Part shown: one piece after another, positions 7,511-14,645 of the stretch | Position numbering within the stretch: the stretch's first letter is position 1 | How the letters are laid out: each line of letters starts with the position of its first letter | Assembly: GCA_002350625.1 (NCBI GenBank) | Contig: DEFE01000033.1 | Location: forward strand, 3,614-24,945 | Reading direction: 5' to 3' | Length of the DNA: 21,332 nt | DNA from: Lachnospiraceae bacterium UBA2860 | GTDB taxonomy: Bacteria; Bacillota; Clostridia; Lachnospirales; Lachnospiraceae | Translations under genes and position numbers: made by a program | The notes under the pieces: model-generated | Databases searched by the model: none | Seen by the model: the letters and a program-made list of their open reading frames with translations, nothing else | Told to the model about the DNA's origin: nothing

Positions 7511-9307
7511 ATGACGAACGAAACAAATACCGGAGCGAAAGCCCGTCCCAAAAAGAATAGAAAGCTTCTTTTTCAGATCACGGTCTTTTTCGTGCCGCTC
7601 TTTATCCTTATGCTGCTTCTGGTTTCTGTCGTCCTGTATCGCAGCACGCTGAACGGCTATCTGAAAGCGCAGGACCGCCTGATGACAGAACGGCTGAAGC
7701 TTGCGGTTTCCAATTCCTTCGACTTTATTGACGGGGATCTGGATCCGGCCGAGATCTGGTGCTTCGATTATTGGGAAGCACATCCGGAAACGCTTCATGA
7801 GCCGATCACGAAAGAGGAAGAAGAAGCCGCCGAGAATTACGATCAATTTGCTGACTGGTGGCTGCCCGAAGTGCTTGATCAGATGCCGGACGTCATGCAG
7901 AGATACTGCGCGAAGCATCATGCCAAAAACATGGACTTCAGCATGGAGACAGCTGCAAAGAATCTCCTCTACAACGACAGCAGGAGCAGCATGTCCACGC
8001 TCTTCGTGATGGACGTCGCCGACCCGAACGCCGGTTTTATCCTGGGCTGGGCCAGTAAGGACGAACCTGAATACAGCACGGGGGATACGCTGGAGATTCC
8101 GCTCTCGCGTCATCCGGCCCTGAAATCCCTGCTTGAGAATCCATCTGACAGAATCGAGTTCGAGACGGCCCGCAACTTCCCTGACAATGAAGGAAGTTAT
8201 TACATCGCCTACCAGCCGCTTTTCTCCGATGGAAAAATACGCGCCGTGATGGGCATCTTCACGAGCTGGAAGGGATTTGCAAAAGCCATGAGCGGCATCC
8301 TCTTAAGGTCGTTCATGATAGGGATCGGCGGGCTTATCGCCCTTCTCGGCCTCCTCTTCCTCATCCTTTACAGGAAAGCCATCGCGCCCGTAAAAAAGAT
8401 TGAGGAGAGTATTCAGACCTACATCACGACAAAAAACAGCGATGCCGTCACACGAAGCCTGGACAACATCACCGCGCGCAATGAATTCGGCATCCTGTCT
8501 GAAAATCTCTCGGAAATGGTGCGGGACATGGACCGCTACACAGCGGAGAACATCCGGATGGTCGAGGAGCGAGAAAAAACAAAGACAGAGCTCACGCTGG
8601 CCGCCAATATCCAGTCAGCTATCCTGCCCGTGGACTTTCCCGCGCACAGTGATTTCTCTCTGTATGCATCCATGCAGCCGGCCAGGGAGGTCGGGGGCGA
8701 CTTCTACGATTTCTTCTATCTCGACGACGATCACCTCGGCCTCGCGATTGCCGATGTTTCCGGCAAGGGTATTCCAGCAGCCCTGTTCATGATGATGTGC
8801 AAGAACATGATCAAGAACTTCGCCAAGGAAAAGCACACGCCTGCGGAAGTGCTCGCACTCACCAACAGCTCCATTCTGGAGGGCAACGCGACGACGATGT
8901 TCGTGACGGTGTGGTTCGGCATCTATGAAATCTCCACCGGCCGCGTCACGGCTGCGAGCGCCGGCCATGAGTATCCGCTCATCCGGACGGGGCGGGAGGC
9001 ATTTGCGCTGTTCAAAGACAAACACGGCTTTGTCGCCGGCGGTATGGAAGGCGTGAAGTACACGGACTATACCTTCGACCTGGATGTCGGCGGCACACTC
9101 TTCCTGTACACGGACGGCGCGCCGGAGGCGACAAATGCCGATGACGAGCTCTTCGGCACCGACCGGATGCTCGAGGCGCTGAACCGCGAGCCGGACGCTT
9201 CTCCGGAGACACTGGTCGCTCATATGACGGACGCGATCAACGCGTTTGTGGGTGACGCGCCGCAGTTTGACGATACGACCATGCTGGTGCTTCAGCGGAA
9301 GCGGTGA
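7511..9307 (+). CDS. membrane-anchored PP2C-family (SpoIIE/RsbU-type) serine/threonine phosphatase
   Basis: The protein has 598 residues. A membrane helix lies at about 20-42, an extracytoplasmic sensor region at about 45-262, a second helix at about 263-288, a HAMP-like linker at about 289-345, and a short coiled coil up to 365. The phosphatase domain (about 366-596) has REVGGDFYD (393-400), ADVSGKGIPAA (414-424), SAGHEYPL and LYTDGAPEA (532-540), and ends with FDDTTMLVL, so the metal-binding Asp residues are present. Such proteins dephosphorylate anti-sigma antagonists (STAS proteins) in response to an external signal. No STAS protein or anti-sigma kinase is seen nearby, so the target is elsewhere. 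The ribosome binding site AGGAG (7493-7497) is rather far, 13 bases from the ATG; no better start is visible. Confidence 0.9.
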   Translation: MTNETNTGAKARPKKNRKLLFQITVFFVPLFILMLLLVSVVLYRSTLNGYLKAQDRLMTERLKLAVSNSFDFIDGDLDPAEIWCFDYWEAHPETLHEPITKEEEEAAENYDQFADWWLPEVLDQMPDVMQRYCAKHHAKNMDFSMETAAKNLLYNDSRSSMSTLFVMDVADPNAGFILGWASKDEPEYSTGDTLEIPLSRHPALKSLLENPSDRIEFETARNFPDNEGSYYIAYQPLFSDGKIRAVMGIFTSWKGFAKAMSGILLRSFMIGIGGLIALLGLLFLILYRKAIAPVKKIEESIQTYITTKNSDAVTRSLDNITARNEFGILSENLSEMVRDMDRYTAENIRMVEEREKTKTELTLAANIQSAILPVDFPAHSDFSLYASMQPAREVGGDFYDFFYLDDDHLGLAIADVSGKGIPAALFMMMCKNMIKNFAKEKHTPAEVLALTNSSILEGNATTMFVTVWFGIYEISTGRVTAASAGHEYPLIRTGREAFALFKDKHGFVAGGMEGVKYTDYTFDLDVGGTLFLYTDGAPEATNADDELFGTDRMLEALNREPDASPETLVAHMTDAINAFVGDAPQFDDTTMLVLQRKR

Positions 9308-9387
9308 GGGACCGGCATGCCGTGGCGCAGGATCGGGAGATGATTGGGCGGAATGCCGCAAGTGTAAGGAATAGAAAGGTTTGTAAT

Positions 9388-9741
9388 ATGGGATATCTGG
9401 ATCATGAAATAGAACGAAATCGCCGGAAAAGTTCTTCCTTCGCCAGGACACTTGTACGGGTGCTGGAAATCTTAGCCATTTTCTTGAGCTTTCTGAGCTG
9501 CAGTCGGATTGCCCGTTTCCTTTCGGCTAAGATTACGATGGACATGCTTGTGGAGGTGACAGATAAATTCGGGGCATCGGCGGGTCATTTCCTTTCCACT
9601 GTCATTGCCGCGATTGTCGCGGAGCCTCTGATCATTGCCTATGTCGTTACAGGCTTGATTGTCTTAATCAATTTGCTGGTAATGCTGGTCAGGAAGATCA
9701 GAAGGCGGAGGAGAAGAGCAGGAGCGGATCTAAAATGCTGA
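9388..9741 (+). CDS. small two-helix membrane protein of unknown function
   Basis: The protein has 117 residues and I do not recognise its family. The basic N terminus (about 1-23) is followed by a hydrophobic helix (24-40) and a stronger one (73-102) that ends in a very basic stretch, RKIRRRRRR, which predicts a cytoplasmic C terminus. I chose the ATG at 9388 because AAAGG at 9375-9379 lies 8 bases upstream; the frame stays open upstream to a GTG at 9304 that overlaps the phosphatase stop. It follows the phosphatase by 80 bases on the same strand and may be co-transcribed. A role with the phosphatase is possible but nothing in the sequence proves it. Confidence 0.7.
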   Translation: MGYLDHEIERNRRKSSSFARTLVRVLEILAIFLSFLSCSRIARFLSAKITMDMLVEVTDKFGASAGHFLSTVIAAIVAEPLIIAYVVTGLIVLINLLVMLVRKIRRRRRRAGADLKC

Positions 9742-9810
9742 GCAAACAGTTCATTGACAGTGTGAGGATTGACCGGGACAGCGACTGTCGGATGAGTAAA
9801 AGGAGTTTGT

Positions 9811-10155
9811 ATGAGACAGGAAACTATCGAAAGGATAAGGAAATTCACAAAGGATCGTGCCTGGGAACCGTATCATACGCCGGCAAATCTTGCGAAATCA
9901 ATTTCGATAGAAGCAGGAGAACTGTTGGAGTGCTTTCAGTGGAACGAGACAGAGTTTGACCTGGAACATGTAAAAGAGGAACTGGCGGACGTGATGGTTT
10001 ACTGCCGAAATCTATTGGATGAGCTCGGGCTCGATGAGGACGAGATCATTAACGCCAAGATGAACCAGAATGAAGCCAAGTATCCGGTGGAACTGGCGCG
10101 GGGAAGTGCGGCGAAATACAACCAGCTGAAGAACAAACACAGGAGAACAAACTAA
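9811..10155 (+). CDS. MazG-like nucleotide pyrophosphohydrolase
   Basis: The protein has 114 residues, the normal size for a single-domain MazG-like/dCTPase-like enzyme. The family's metal-binding pattern is present: ISIEAGELLECFQW with Glu34 and Glu37, then EELADVMVYC with Glu57 and Asp60. KFTKDRAWEPYHTPANLAKS upstream of it is typical of this subfamily. These enzymes cut the alpha-beta bond of (deoxy)nucleoside triphosphates to NMP and pyrophosphate and are thought to clear abnormal nucleotides. AAAGGAG ends about 6 bases before the ATG, which fixes the start. A Nudix hydrolase with a related clean-up role lies four features downstream. Confidence 0.88.
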   Translation: MRQETIERIRKFTKDRAWEPYHTPANLAKSISIEAGELLECFQWNETEFDLEHVKEELADVMVYCRNLLDELGLDEDEIINAKMNQNEAKYPVELARGSAAKYNQLKNKHRRTN

Positions 10156-10266
10156 CCTCTCTGGTATGGCGGTGCACCGAATGTCGTGAATACATTCTGT
10201 AAAGCGTATGACTGGAACGGCAAGCGTGTGCAGATCTTCGCTACGTCCGGCGGCAGCGGAATAAGA
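10156..10266 (+). pseudogene. flavodoxin gene remnant (C-terminal part)
   Basis: Directly after the MazG stop and in the same frame, the sequence translates to PLWYGGAPNVVNTF followed by YDWNGKRVQIFATSGGSGI. This closely resembles the conserved stretch of long-chain flavodoxins (P-x-W-W-G-x-A-P...TF...YDFSGK...PF-TSGGSG). The N-terminal half with the phosphate-binding loop and the last 40 or so residues are missing, and no start with a ribosome binding site exists. The frame runs on without a stop into the kinase gene, so an unwary start choice at GTG 10186 would fuse the two. Confidence 0.75.
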
Positions 10267-10269
10267 GTA

Positions 10270-10779
10270 ATGAGAAGTACAAGAATTGGAGACAAAATCA
10301 TTGTTCTGGGATGTTCGGGAAGCGGGAAAAGCACATTTGCAAAAAGGCTGCATGCCTGCACAGGGCTTCCGCTGATTCACCTTGATAACATCTGGTGGAA
10401 GCCAGATCGCACGCATATCAGCCGTGATGAGTTTGATCAGCAGGTGGCAGTTTTGCTGCAAAGCGAGAAATGGATAATTGACGGTGATTACAGCAGAACC
10501 TACGAAGTAAGATTCCGCGCATGCGACACAATCATCTTTCTTGATTACAGCGAAAAGGAATGTATGAACGGGATCATTCATCGGGTAGGAAAAAGCAGGA
10601 CAGACATCCCGTGGGTAGAGCATCAGATAGATCCTGAATTGGTAGAGCTTGTCAAGAATTACAACAGGGACAATCGTCCGATCCTATATTCGCTGATAGA
10701 CAAATACCCGGAAAAGCAAGCGCTCATTTTCAAAACGCGTTCGGAGGCTGATGACTGGCTTGAGTCTCGAAACACATAG
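10270..10779 (+). CDS. P-loop kinase, adenylate kinase-like (FlaR/DNA topology modulation family)
   Basis: The protein has 169 residues. The P-loop GCSGSGKST (14-22) follows the first strand directly. The family pattern continues with TGLPLIHLDNIWWKPD (31-46), EKWIIDGDYSRT (66-77), and CDTIIFLDYSEKEC, then a lid-like segment HRVGKSRTDIPWVEH and the end IFKTRSEADDWL. This matches the small 'adenylate kinase and related kinases' group whose true substrate is mostly unknown. I chose ATG 10270 because the fold begins right there; the in-frame GTG at 10186 would add 28 residues that belong to a flavodoxin remnant. The ribosome binding site is weak (GGAATAAGAG), so translation may be poor or coupled to what lies upstream. 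Confidence 0.82.
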   Translation: MRSTRIGDKIIVLGCSGSGKSTFAKRLHACTGLPLIHLDNIWWKPDRTHISRDEFDQQVAVLLQSEKWIIDGDYSRTYEVRFRACDTIIFLDYSEKECMNGIIHRVGKSRTDIPWVEHQIDPELVELVKNYNRDNRPILYSLIDKYPEKQALIFKTRSEADDWLESRNT

Positions 10780-10788
10780 GTTCGAGAC
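10764..10788. other. 8-bp inverted repeat over the kinase stop codon
   Basis: GTCTCGAA (10764-10771) pairs perfectly with TTCGAGAC (10781-10788) around a 9-base loop that includes most of the stop codon. No U-tract follows, so it could be a weak terminator, an mRNA-stabilising hairpin or an operator before the nitrilase gene. Confidence 0.3.
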
Positions 10789-10851
10789 GATGCTGTCACT
10801 TGAGAAATAACCCTTGTTTTCCACAGGCATGGATTTTGGAGAAAAGAACGT

Positions 10852-11760
10852 ATGAATTTAAAGATTGCATTTTTACAGCTGCTTTCAACCGGCAGTTTAC
10901 AGGAACAATTGCGCAAGGGGACATCGGCCTGTATGAAGGCAAAGGAGCTGGGCGCAGATATCGCCCTGTTTCCGGAAATGTGGAGTGACGGATACTTCAT
11001 CCCGCAGGAAGATGGCGCGGTGAATAAACTGGCGATAGCGGCAGACGATGCGTTCATCCGCAGCTTTAAAGCGCTTGCTGCGCAGCTGCAGATGGCAATA
11101 GGCATCACCTTTCTGGAGAAAACGGATCAGCAGCCGTTGAATTCCATCATCCTTTTTGACAGAAACGGAGAGGAGAAGCTGCATTATTCAAAGGTCCACA
11201 CGTGCGCTTTTGACGACGAGAAGGTTCTTCTGCCGGGTGAAGATTTTTATGTGACAGATCTGGATATCGGCAGGGATACAATCCGTGTCGGATCCATGAT
11301 TTGCTTTGACCGAGAATTTCCGGAAAGTGCCAGGATCCTCATGCTGAAAGGTGCCGAAGTTATTCTTGCACCAAACGCCTGTCCCATGGAGATCAACAGA
11401 CTGTCGGCCCTTCGCACCAGAGCCTATGAGAACATGCTTGTAGTTGCAACCTGCAATTATCCGAAAGGCCAGCCGGACTGCAACGGCCATTCCACCGTAT
11501 TTGATGGCGTGGCGTGGATGGAAGACGGAACAGGCGCGCGGGATATGTGCATCTTTGAGGCTCCGGAGGAGGAAGGCGTTTATCTCGCCAGGATCGATAT
11601 GGATCTGGTGCGGCGGTACAGAGCGCATGAAGTAAATGGTGATAAGTTCAGGCATCCGGAGAAATACGGAATCCTCTGCGATGATACTATGAGAGAGGAA
11701 CGGGATGATCAGAGAAGCAGATCGGCAGAGGCCCGGACAGCAGCTTGCCGGAGGAAGTGA
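10852..11760 (+). CDS. carbon-nitrogen hydrolase (nitrilase superfamily amidohydrolase)
   Basis: The protein has 302 residues. The Glu-Lys-Cys triad is complete: Glu42 in FPEMW, Lys114 in HYSKVHTC and Cys151 in SMICFDREFPE. The alpha-beta-beta-alpha fold is covered from MNLKIAFLQL to about residue 275. Members hydrolyse amides or N-carbamoyl groups, such as omega-amidase, N-carbamoylputrescine amidase and beta-ureidopropionase; the sequence alone does not decide between them. The last 18 residues (DDQRSRSAEARTAACRRK) look unstructured and their DNA overlaps the ribosome binding site of the next gene. GGAG at 10838-10841 lies 10 bases before the ATG. The stop is separated from the Nudix start by one base, so translational coupling is likely. 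Confidence 0.88.
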   Translation: MNLKIAFLQLLSTGSLQEQLRKGTSACMKAKELGADIALFPEMWSDGYFIPQEDGAVNKLAIAADDAFIRSFKALAAQLQMAIGITFLEKTDQQPLNSIILFDRNGEEKLHYSKVHTCAFDDEKVLLPGEDFYVTDLDIGRDTIRVGSMICFDREFPESARILMLKGAEVILAPNACPMEINRLSALRTRAYENMLVVATCNYPKGQPDCNGHSTVFDGVAWMEDGTGARDMCIFEAPEEEGVYLARIDMDLVRRYRAHEVNGDKFRHPEKYGILCDDTMREERDDQRSRSAEARTAACRRK

Positions 11761-11761
11761 T

Positions 11762-12175
11762 ATGAAGTCAATAAAAGTAGTGGCAGCAATCATTAAATCC
11801 GCAGATGCGGAGGGCAACCCGGTTGTGTTTGCGACACAGCGGGGCTACGGAAAGTACAAGGACTGGTGGGAATTTCCCGGCGGAAAGATCGAGAGCGGAG
11901 AGACGCCTGAAGAAGCGCTTATGCGGGAGATCCGGGAAGAACTGGCTGCCGGCATCACGGTGGACAAGTACCTCACGACCGTAGCGTATGATTATCCGGA
12001 ATTTCATCTTTCGATGGACTGCTTCTGGTGCAGCCTTGAGGAAGGGCATCTCACGCTTCTTGAGCACGAAGCGGCAAAATGGCTTCCGCTTGACAATCTG
12101 AGGCAGGTTAACTGGCTGCCGGCGGATATTCTCGTGATTGATGCAATAGAGGCCTGGCAGAGAGGAGGTGAATGA
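11762..12175 (+). CDS. Nudix hydrolase, (deoxy)nucleoside triphosphate pyrophosphohydrolase (MutT/NudG-like)
   Basis: The protein has 137 residues. The Nudix box starts at Gly41 with GKIESGETPEEALMREIREE; Glu47, Arg55, Glu56, Glu59 and Glu60 are all in place. The rest of the protein (VVAAIIK, ATQRGYGKYKDWWEFPGG, YDYPEFHLSMDCFWC, EHEAAKWLPLDNL and WLPADI) matches the MutT/NudG group that removes oxidised or modified nucleotides such as 8-oxo-dGTP or 5-modified dCTP. GGAGG at 11750-11754 sits 7 bases before ATG 11762; an earlier in-frame ATG at 11705 lies inside the nitrilase gene and has no such site. The stop is one base before the start of the NUP gene. Confidence 0.9.
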   Translation: MKSIKVVAAIIKSADAEGNPVVFATQRGYGKYKDWWEFPGGKIESGETPEEALMREIREELAAGITVDKYLTTVAYDYPEFHLSMDCFWCSLEEGHLTLLEHEAAKWLPLDNLRQVNWLPADILVIDAIEAWQRGGE

Positions 12176-12176
12176 C

Positions 12177-13259
12177 ATGCTGCGCAAACGGATACGGATG
12201 ATGGCAATGATGACGGTCCTGCTGATGGTTCTCCGGGCCACTGCATGTTCCGGGGTCTCCGGTAATCCTTTCACAGGGACGGTTGTGTATGCTGATGATG
12301 CGGAAAGTATCCCTGTAAAGGTACTGATGATTCCCAAATTCGAAATAGACGATGTGGAAGGTGATTTTCCGGGTGAGGCACAGCTGTTTTATGAACATTA
12401 CTGCGCCGGCTGCAAGGAGATTGATATTCCGAACACGACACCGTCTTCACATTTTTATTTCAACGGTGAAAACGGGGTAGGGCTGCTTCTTACGGGCGCC
12501 GGGAAAACAGCGGCCGGCTTGTCACTGATGTCATTGCTTTCCTGGGATGCTTATGATTTTTCCGATGCCATGATCGTTTCCGTCGGCTGTGCCGGAGGAA
12601 ACACCGGGTTATGTACCTATGGCGATGTGGTTCTTGTCACTGCAGCCTGCGATTTGCAGCTCGGACATCACACGGACAGCGGGGAACTGACGGACCGGGA
12701 TTATGGATTGACCTGGTTCCCCGATGATTCTTTCAGTGAGTATAACTGCAAGTATCTGAATGCAGAACTTTGTGAAAAAGTATACGAGCTCATCAAAGAC
12801 TGCCCTCTGCGGACAACGGAAAAAACGCAGCAGGTTCTTGCGAAAAACTTTCCGGATGAGGAATGGGCCAACAGGGAACCGCATGTCATGCGGGGAACTG
12901 CGATGTCCTCAGACAGCTACTGGAAAGGCATAGAGGATCATACCAACGCCGTCGCCGCAGCAGATTACTATCAGTGTCCTGACGAGTACGCTGCTACAGA
13001 GATGGAAGAGATTGCCGTGATGAATGCGGCAGAGTGCTTTGGCCTGAAGGACCGTGTCATTTCCTTACGTGTGATTGTGAATCTGGATACGTTTCTCAAA
13101 GGCGAAAGCCCGGAACAGCTCTGGCTTGAAGATGAGCATTACTCCAGTAAAGTCACTGACGATAACAGTGAAACAGTGGATATCTTCGAGCCCGGCATGG
13201 AAAACCTGTTTGATGCGGGGAAGATCGTGATTGACGCCATTTTGGCAGGGGAATTGTAA
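12177..13259 (+). CDS. exported NUP-family protein ('purine nucleoside permease'), phosphorylase-like
   Basis: The protein has 360 residues. An N-terminal signal sequence (about 1-24) ends in ATAC, which could be a weak lipobox at Cys24; cleavage at VYA-DD near 39 is the other option. The mature part, from IPVKVLMIPKFE on, matches the NUP family. It also carries nucleoside phosphorylase-type features: LLLTGAGKTAA (104-113), VSVGCAGGNTG followed by YGDVVLV (about 135-154), and ATEMEEIAVMNAA (273-285), like the ribose-contacting MexA motif. There are no further membrane helices, so it cannot be a channel by itself; it probably binds or cleaves nucleosides outside the membrane. I chose ATG 12177 because GAGGAGGTG precedes it; GTG 12168 lies inside that site. 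SstT follows after 25 bases, probably in the same operon. Confidence 0.82.
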   Translation: MLRKRIRMMAMMTVLLMVLRATACSGVSGNPFTGTVVYADDAESIPVKVLMIPKFEIDDVEGDFPGEAQLFYEHYCAGCKEIDIPNTTPSSHFYFNGENGVGLLLTGAGKTAAGLSLMSLLSWDAYDFSDAMIVSVGCAGGNTGLCTYGDVVLVTAACDLQLGHHTDSGELTDRDYGLTWFPDDSFSEYNCKYLNAELCEKVYELIKDCPLRTTEKTQQVLAKNFPDEEWANREPHVMRGTAMSSDSYWKGIEDHTNAVAAADYYQCPDEYAATEMEEIAVMNAAECFGLKDRVISLRVIVNLDTFLKGESPEQLWLEDEHYSSKVTDDNSETVDIFEPGMENLFDAGKIVIDAILAGEL

Positions 13260-13284
13260 GCGGAGAGAAGTTGGAGGAGGTTAT

Positions 13285-14547
13285 ATGAAAGTGCAAAATG
13301 TGGTTAAGAAGTACAATGAAACAAGTCTGATCCTCCGGATCGTCATCGGCCTTATCATCGGTGTGATCCTCGGGCTTCTGATCCCGGGCATTCCGGTCTT
13401 TTCAATCTTCGGAGATGTGTTTGTCAACTCACTGAAAGCGATCGCGCCTATTCTCGTGTTTGTGCTCGTCATCGCTTCCCTTGCAGGCGGGACCGGCGGC
13501 CTTGATTCCCGTTTCGGGTATGTGATATTTCTTTATCTGTTTTCCACACTGATGGCAGGGATTGTCGCGGTCATTGCCAGCTTTATGTTTCCTGTGACGG
13601 TGAAGCTGGTGGGCACTGCCGATATCTCCTCGGCTCCGACCGGAATACGACTGGTGCTGGAGCATCTGATCATTTCCATGGTGAGCAACCCCGTTGAAGC
13701 GCTTGCCAGTGCAAACTATATCGGAATTCTATTCTGGGCCGTACTCCTCGGACTGATCCTTAAGAAAGTCGCGAAGGAAGGGACAAAGCAGATGATCGCG
13801 GATATCGCGGACGCAGTCTCCGGGCTTGTGAGCTGGATCATCTCTCTGGCACCGTTCGGTATTATGGGCCTTATCTATACGACGATTTCTGCGAGCGGAC
13901 TGTCCATCTTTGTCGATTACGGGAGGCTTCTGTTGCTTCTGGTTGCCACGATGCTTGTGGTGGCATTTATATTGAATCCGATTCTTGTGTTCCTCTCGAT
14001 CAGAAGGAATCCGTATCCGCTTGTTTTCCGCTGCATTAAAGAGAGTGCGTTCATGGCTTTCTTCATGCGCTCCTCTGCAGCGAACATTCCCGTCAATATG
14101 GGGCTGTGCGATAAATTAGGCCTGGACGAGAATCTGTACTCCGTATCCATCCCGCTCGGAGCGACGATCAATATGGACGGGGCGGCTGTCGTCATAACCA
14201 TCATGACAATGACTGCAGCCAATACAGTCGGGATCAAAGTCGACCTGCCTTCCGCGATTGTGCTCTCTATCCTTTCGACGCTCGCGGCTTGCGGGACATC
14301 CGGCGTGGCCGGCGGATCGCTTCTCCTCATCCCGATGGCATGCTCCATGTTCGGGATCTCTCCGGATACGGCGATGCAGATGGTCGGGGTCGGTTATATC
14401 ATCAATGTGGTTCAGGATTCGTTTGAGACCGCGCTGAATTCTTCGGGAGATGTACTGTTTACGGCAACAGCGGAATACAGGTCGTGGAAGAAGCAGGGGA
14501 AGAGTCTTCCGACTTTCCTTGGCGGTACAACGAAGGTGAAAATCTGA
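13285..14547 (+). CDS. sstT: serine/threonine:sodium symporter SstT
   Basis: The protein has 420 residues, close to the usual length of SstT in the dicarboxylate/amino acid:cation symporter family. It has about eight membrane helices plus re-entrant loops. The diagnostic motifs are SSAANIPVNM (about 263-272), GATINMDGAA (about 292-301), the AACGTSGVAGGSLLLIPMAC stretch, and VVQDSFETALNSSGDVLFTA near the end. The NMDG motif and the following helix carry the sodium and substrate sites known in this family. GGAGGAGG at 13273-13280 sets the ATG at 13285. It follows the NUP gene by 25 bases and ends just before a terminator-like inverted repeat. Confidence 0.93.
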   Translation: MKVQNVVKKYNETSLILRIVIGLIIGVILGLLIPGIPVFSIFGDVFVNSLKAIAPILVFVLVIASLAGGTGGLDSRFGYVIFLYLFSTLMAGIVAVIASFMFPVTVKLVGTADISSAPTGIRLVLEHLIISMVSNPVEALASANYIGILFWAVLLGLILKKVAKEGTKQMIADIADAVSGLVSWIISLAPFGIMGLIYTTISASGLSIFVDYGRLLLLLVATMLVVAFILNPILVFLSIRRNPYPLVFRCIKESAFMAFFMRSSAANIPVNMGLCDKLGLDENLYSVSIPLGATINMDGAAVVITIMTMTAANTVGIKVDLPSAIVLSILSTLAACGTSGVAGGSLLLIPMACSMFGISPDTAMQMVGVGYIINVVQDSFETALNSSGDVLFTATAEYRSWKKQGKSLPTFLGGTTKVKI

Positions 14548-14554
14548 TGATTTT

Positions 14555-14590
14555 ATGACAAGGGGTCAGACCCCGTGTCATGTTTTTTTT
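14555..14590 (+). terminator. intrinsic terminator after sstT
   Basis: Bases 14555-14566 pair with 14570-14581 (12-bp stem with one A/G mismatch, loop CAG), followed by GT8 at 14582-14590. This is a textbook hairpin plus U-tract directly after the sstT stop. It is also the left half of a larger inverted repeat. Confidence 0.75.
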
Positions 14591-14622
14591 GAAATCTGAC
14601 AGCGGGTCTGACCCCTTGTCAT
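14555..14622. repeat. REP-like inverted repeat pair (GACAAGGGGTC family)
   Basis: The 21 bases at 14555-14575 recur inverted at 14603-14622 with a single base missing. Each half is itself nearly palindromic (core GGGGTCAGACCCC or its complement) and each is followed by a T-run (T8 at 14583, T5 at 14624). Paired palindromes with the word TGACCCCTTGTCA resemble dispersed intergenic REP/BIME elements; the dispersed copy number cannot be seen from this window. Confidence 0.65.
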
Positions 14623-14645
14623 GTTTTTCGGAGAAGGTAAAGCAG

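Noticed and set aside
9777..9789. GACAG-CGA-CTGTC hairpin before the MazG gene as a terminator
   Set aside because: The stem is only 5 bp, with a 3-base loop and no U-tract; it is too weak to call.
10186..10269. GTG 10186 as the start of the P-loop kinase
   Set aside because: The added 28 residues match flavodoxin and not the kinase family, whose fold starts at ATG 10270.
14580..14645. ATG 14580 as the start of the esterase
   Set aside because: It lies inside the REP-like repeat and would put 22 residues before a clear signal sequence; the ribosome binding site fits ATG 14646.
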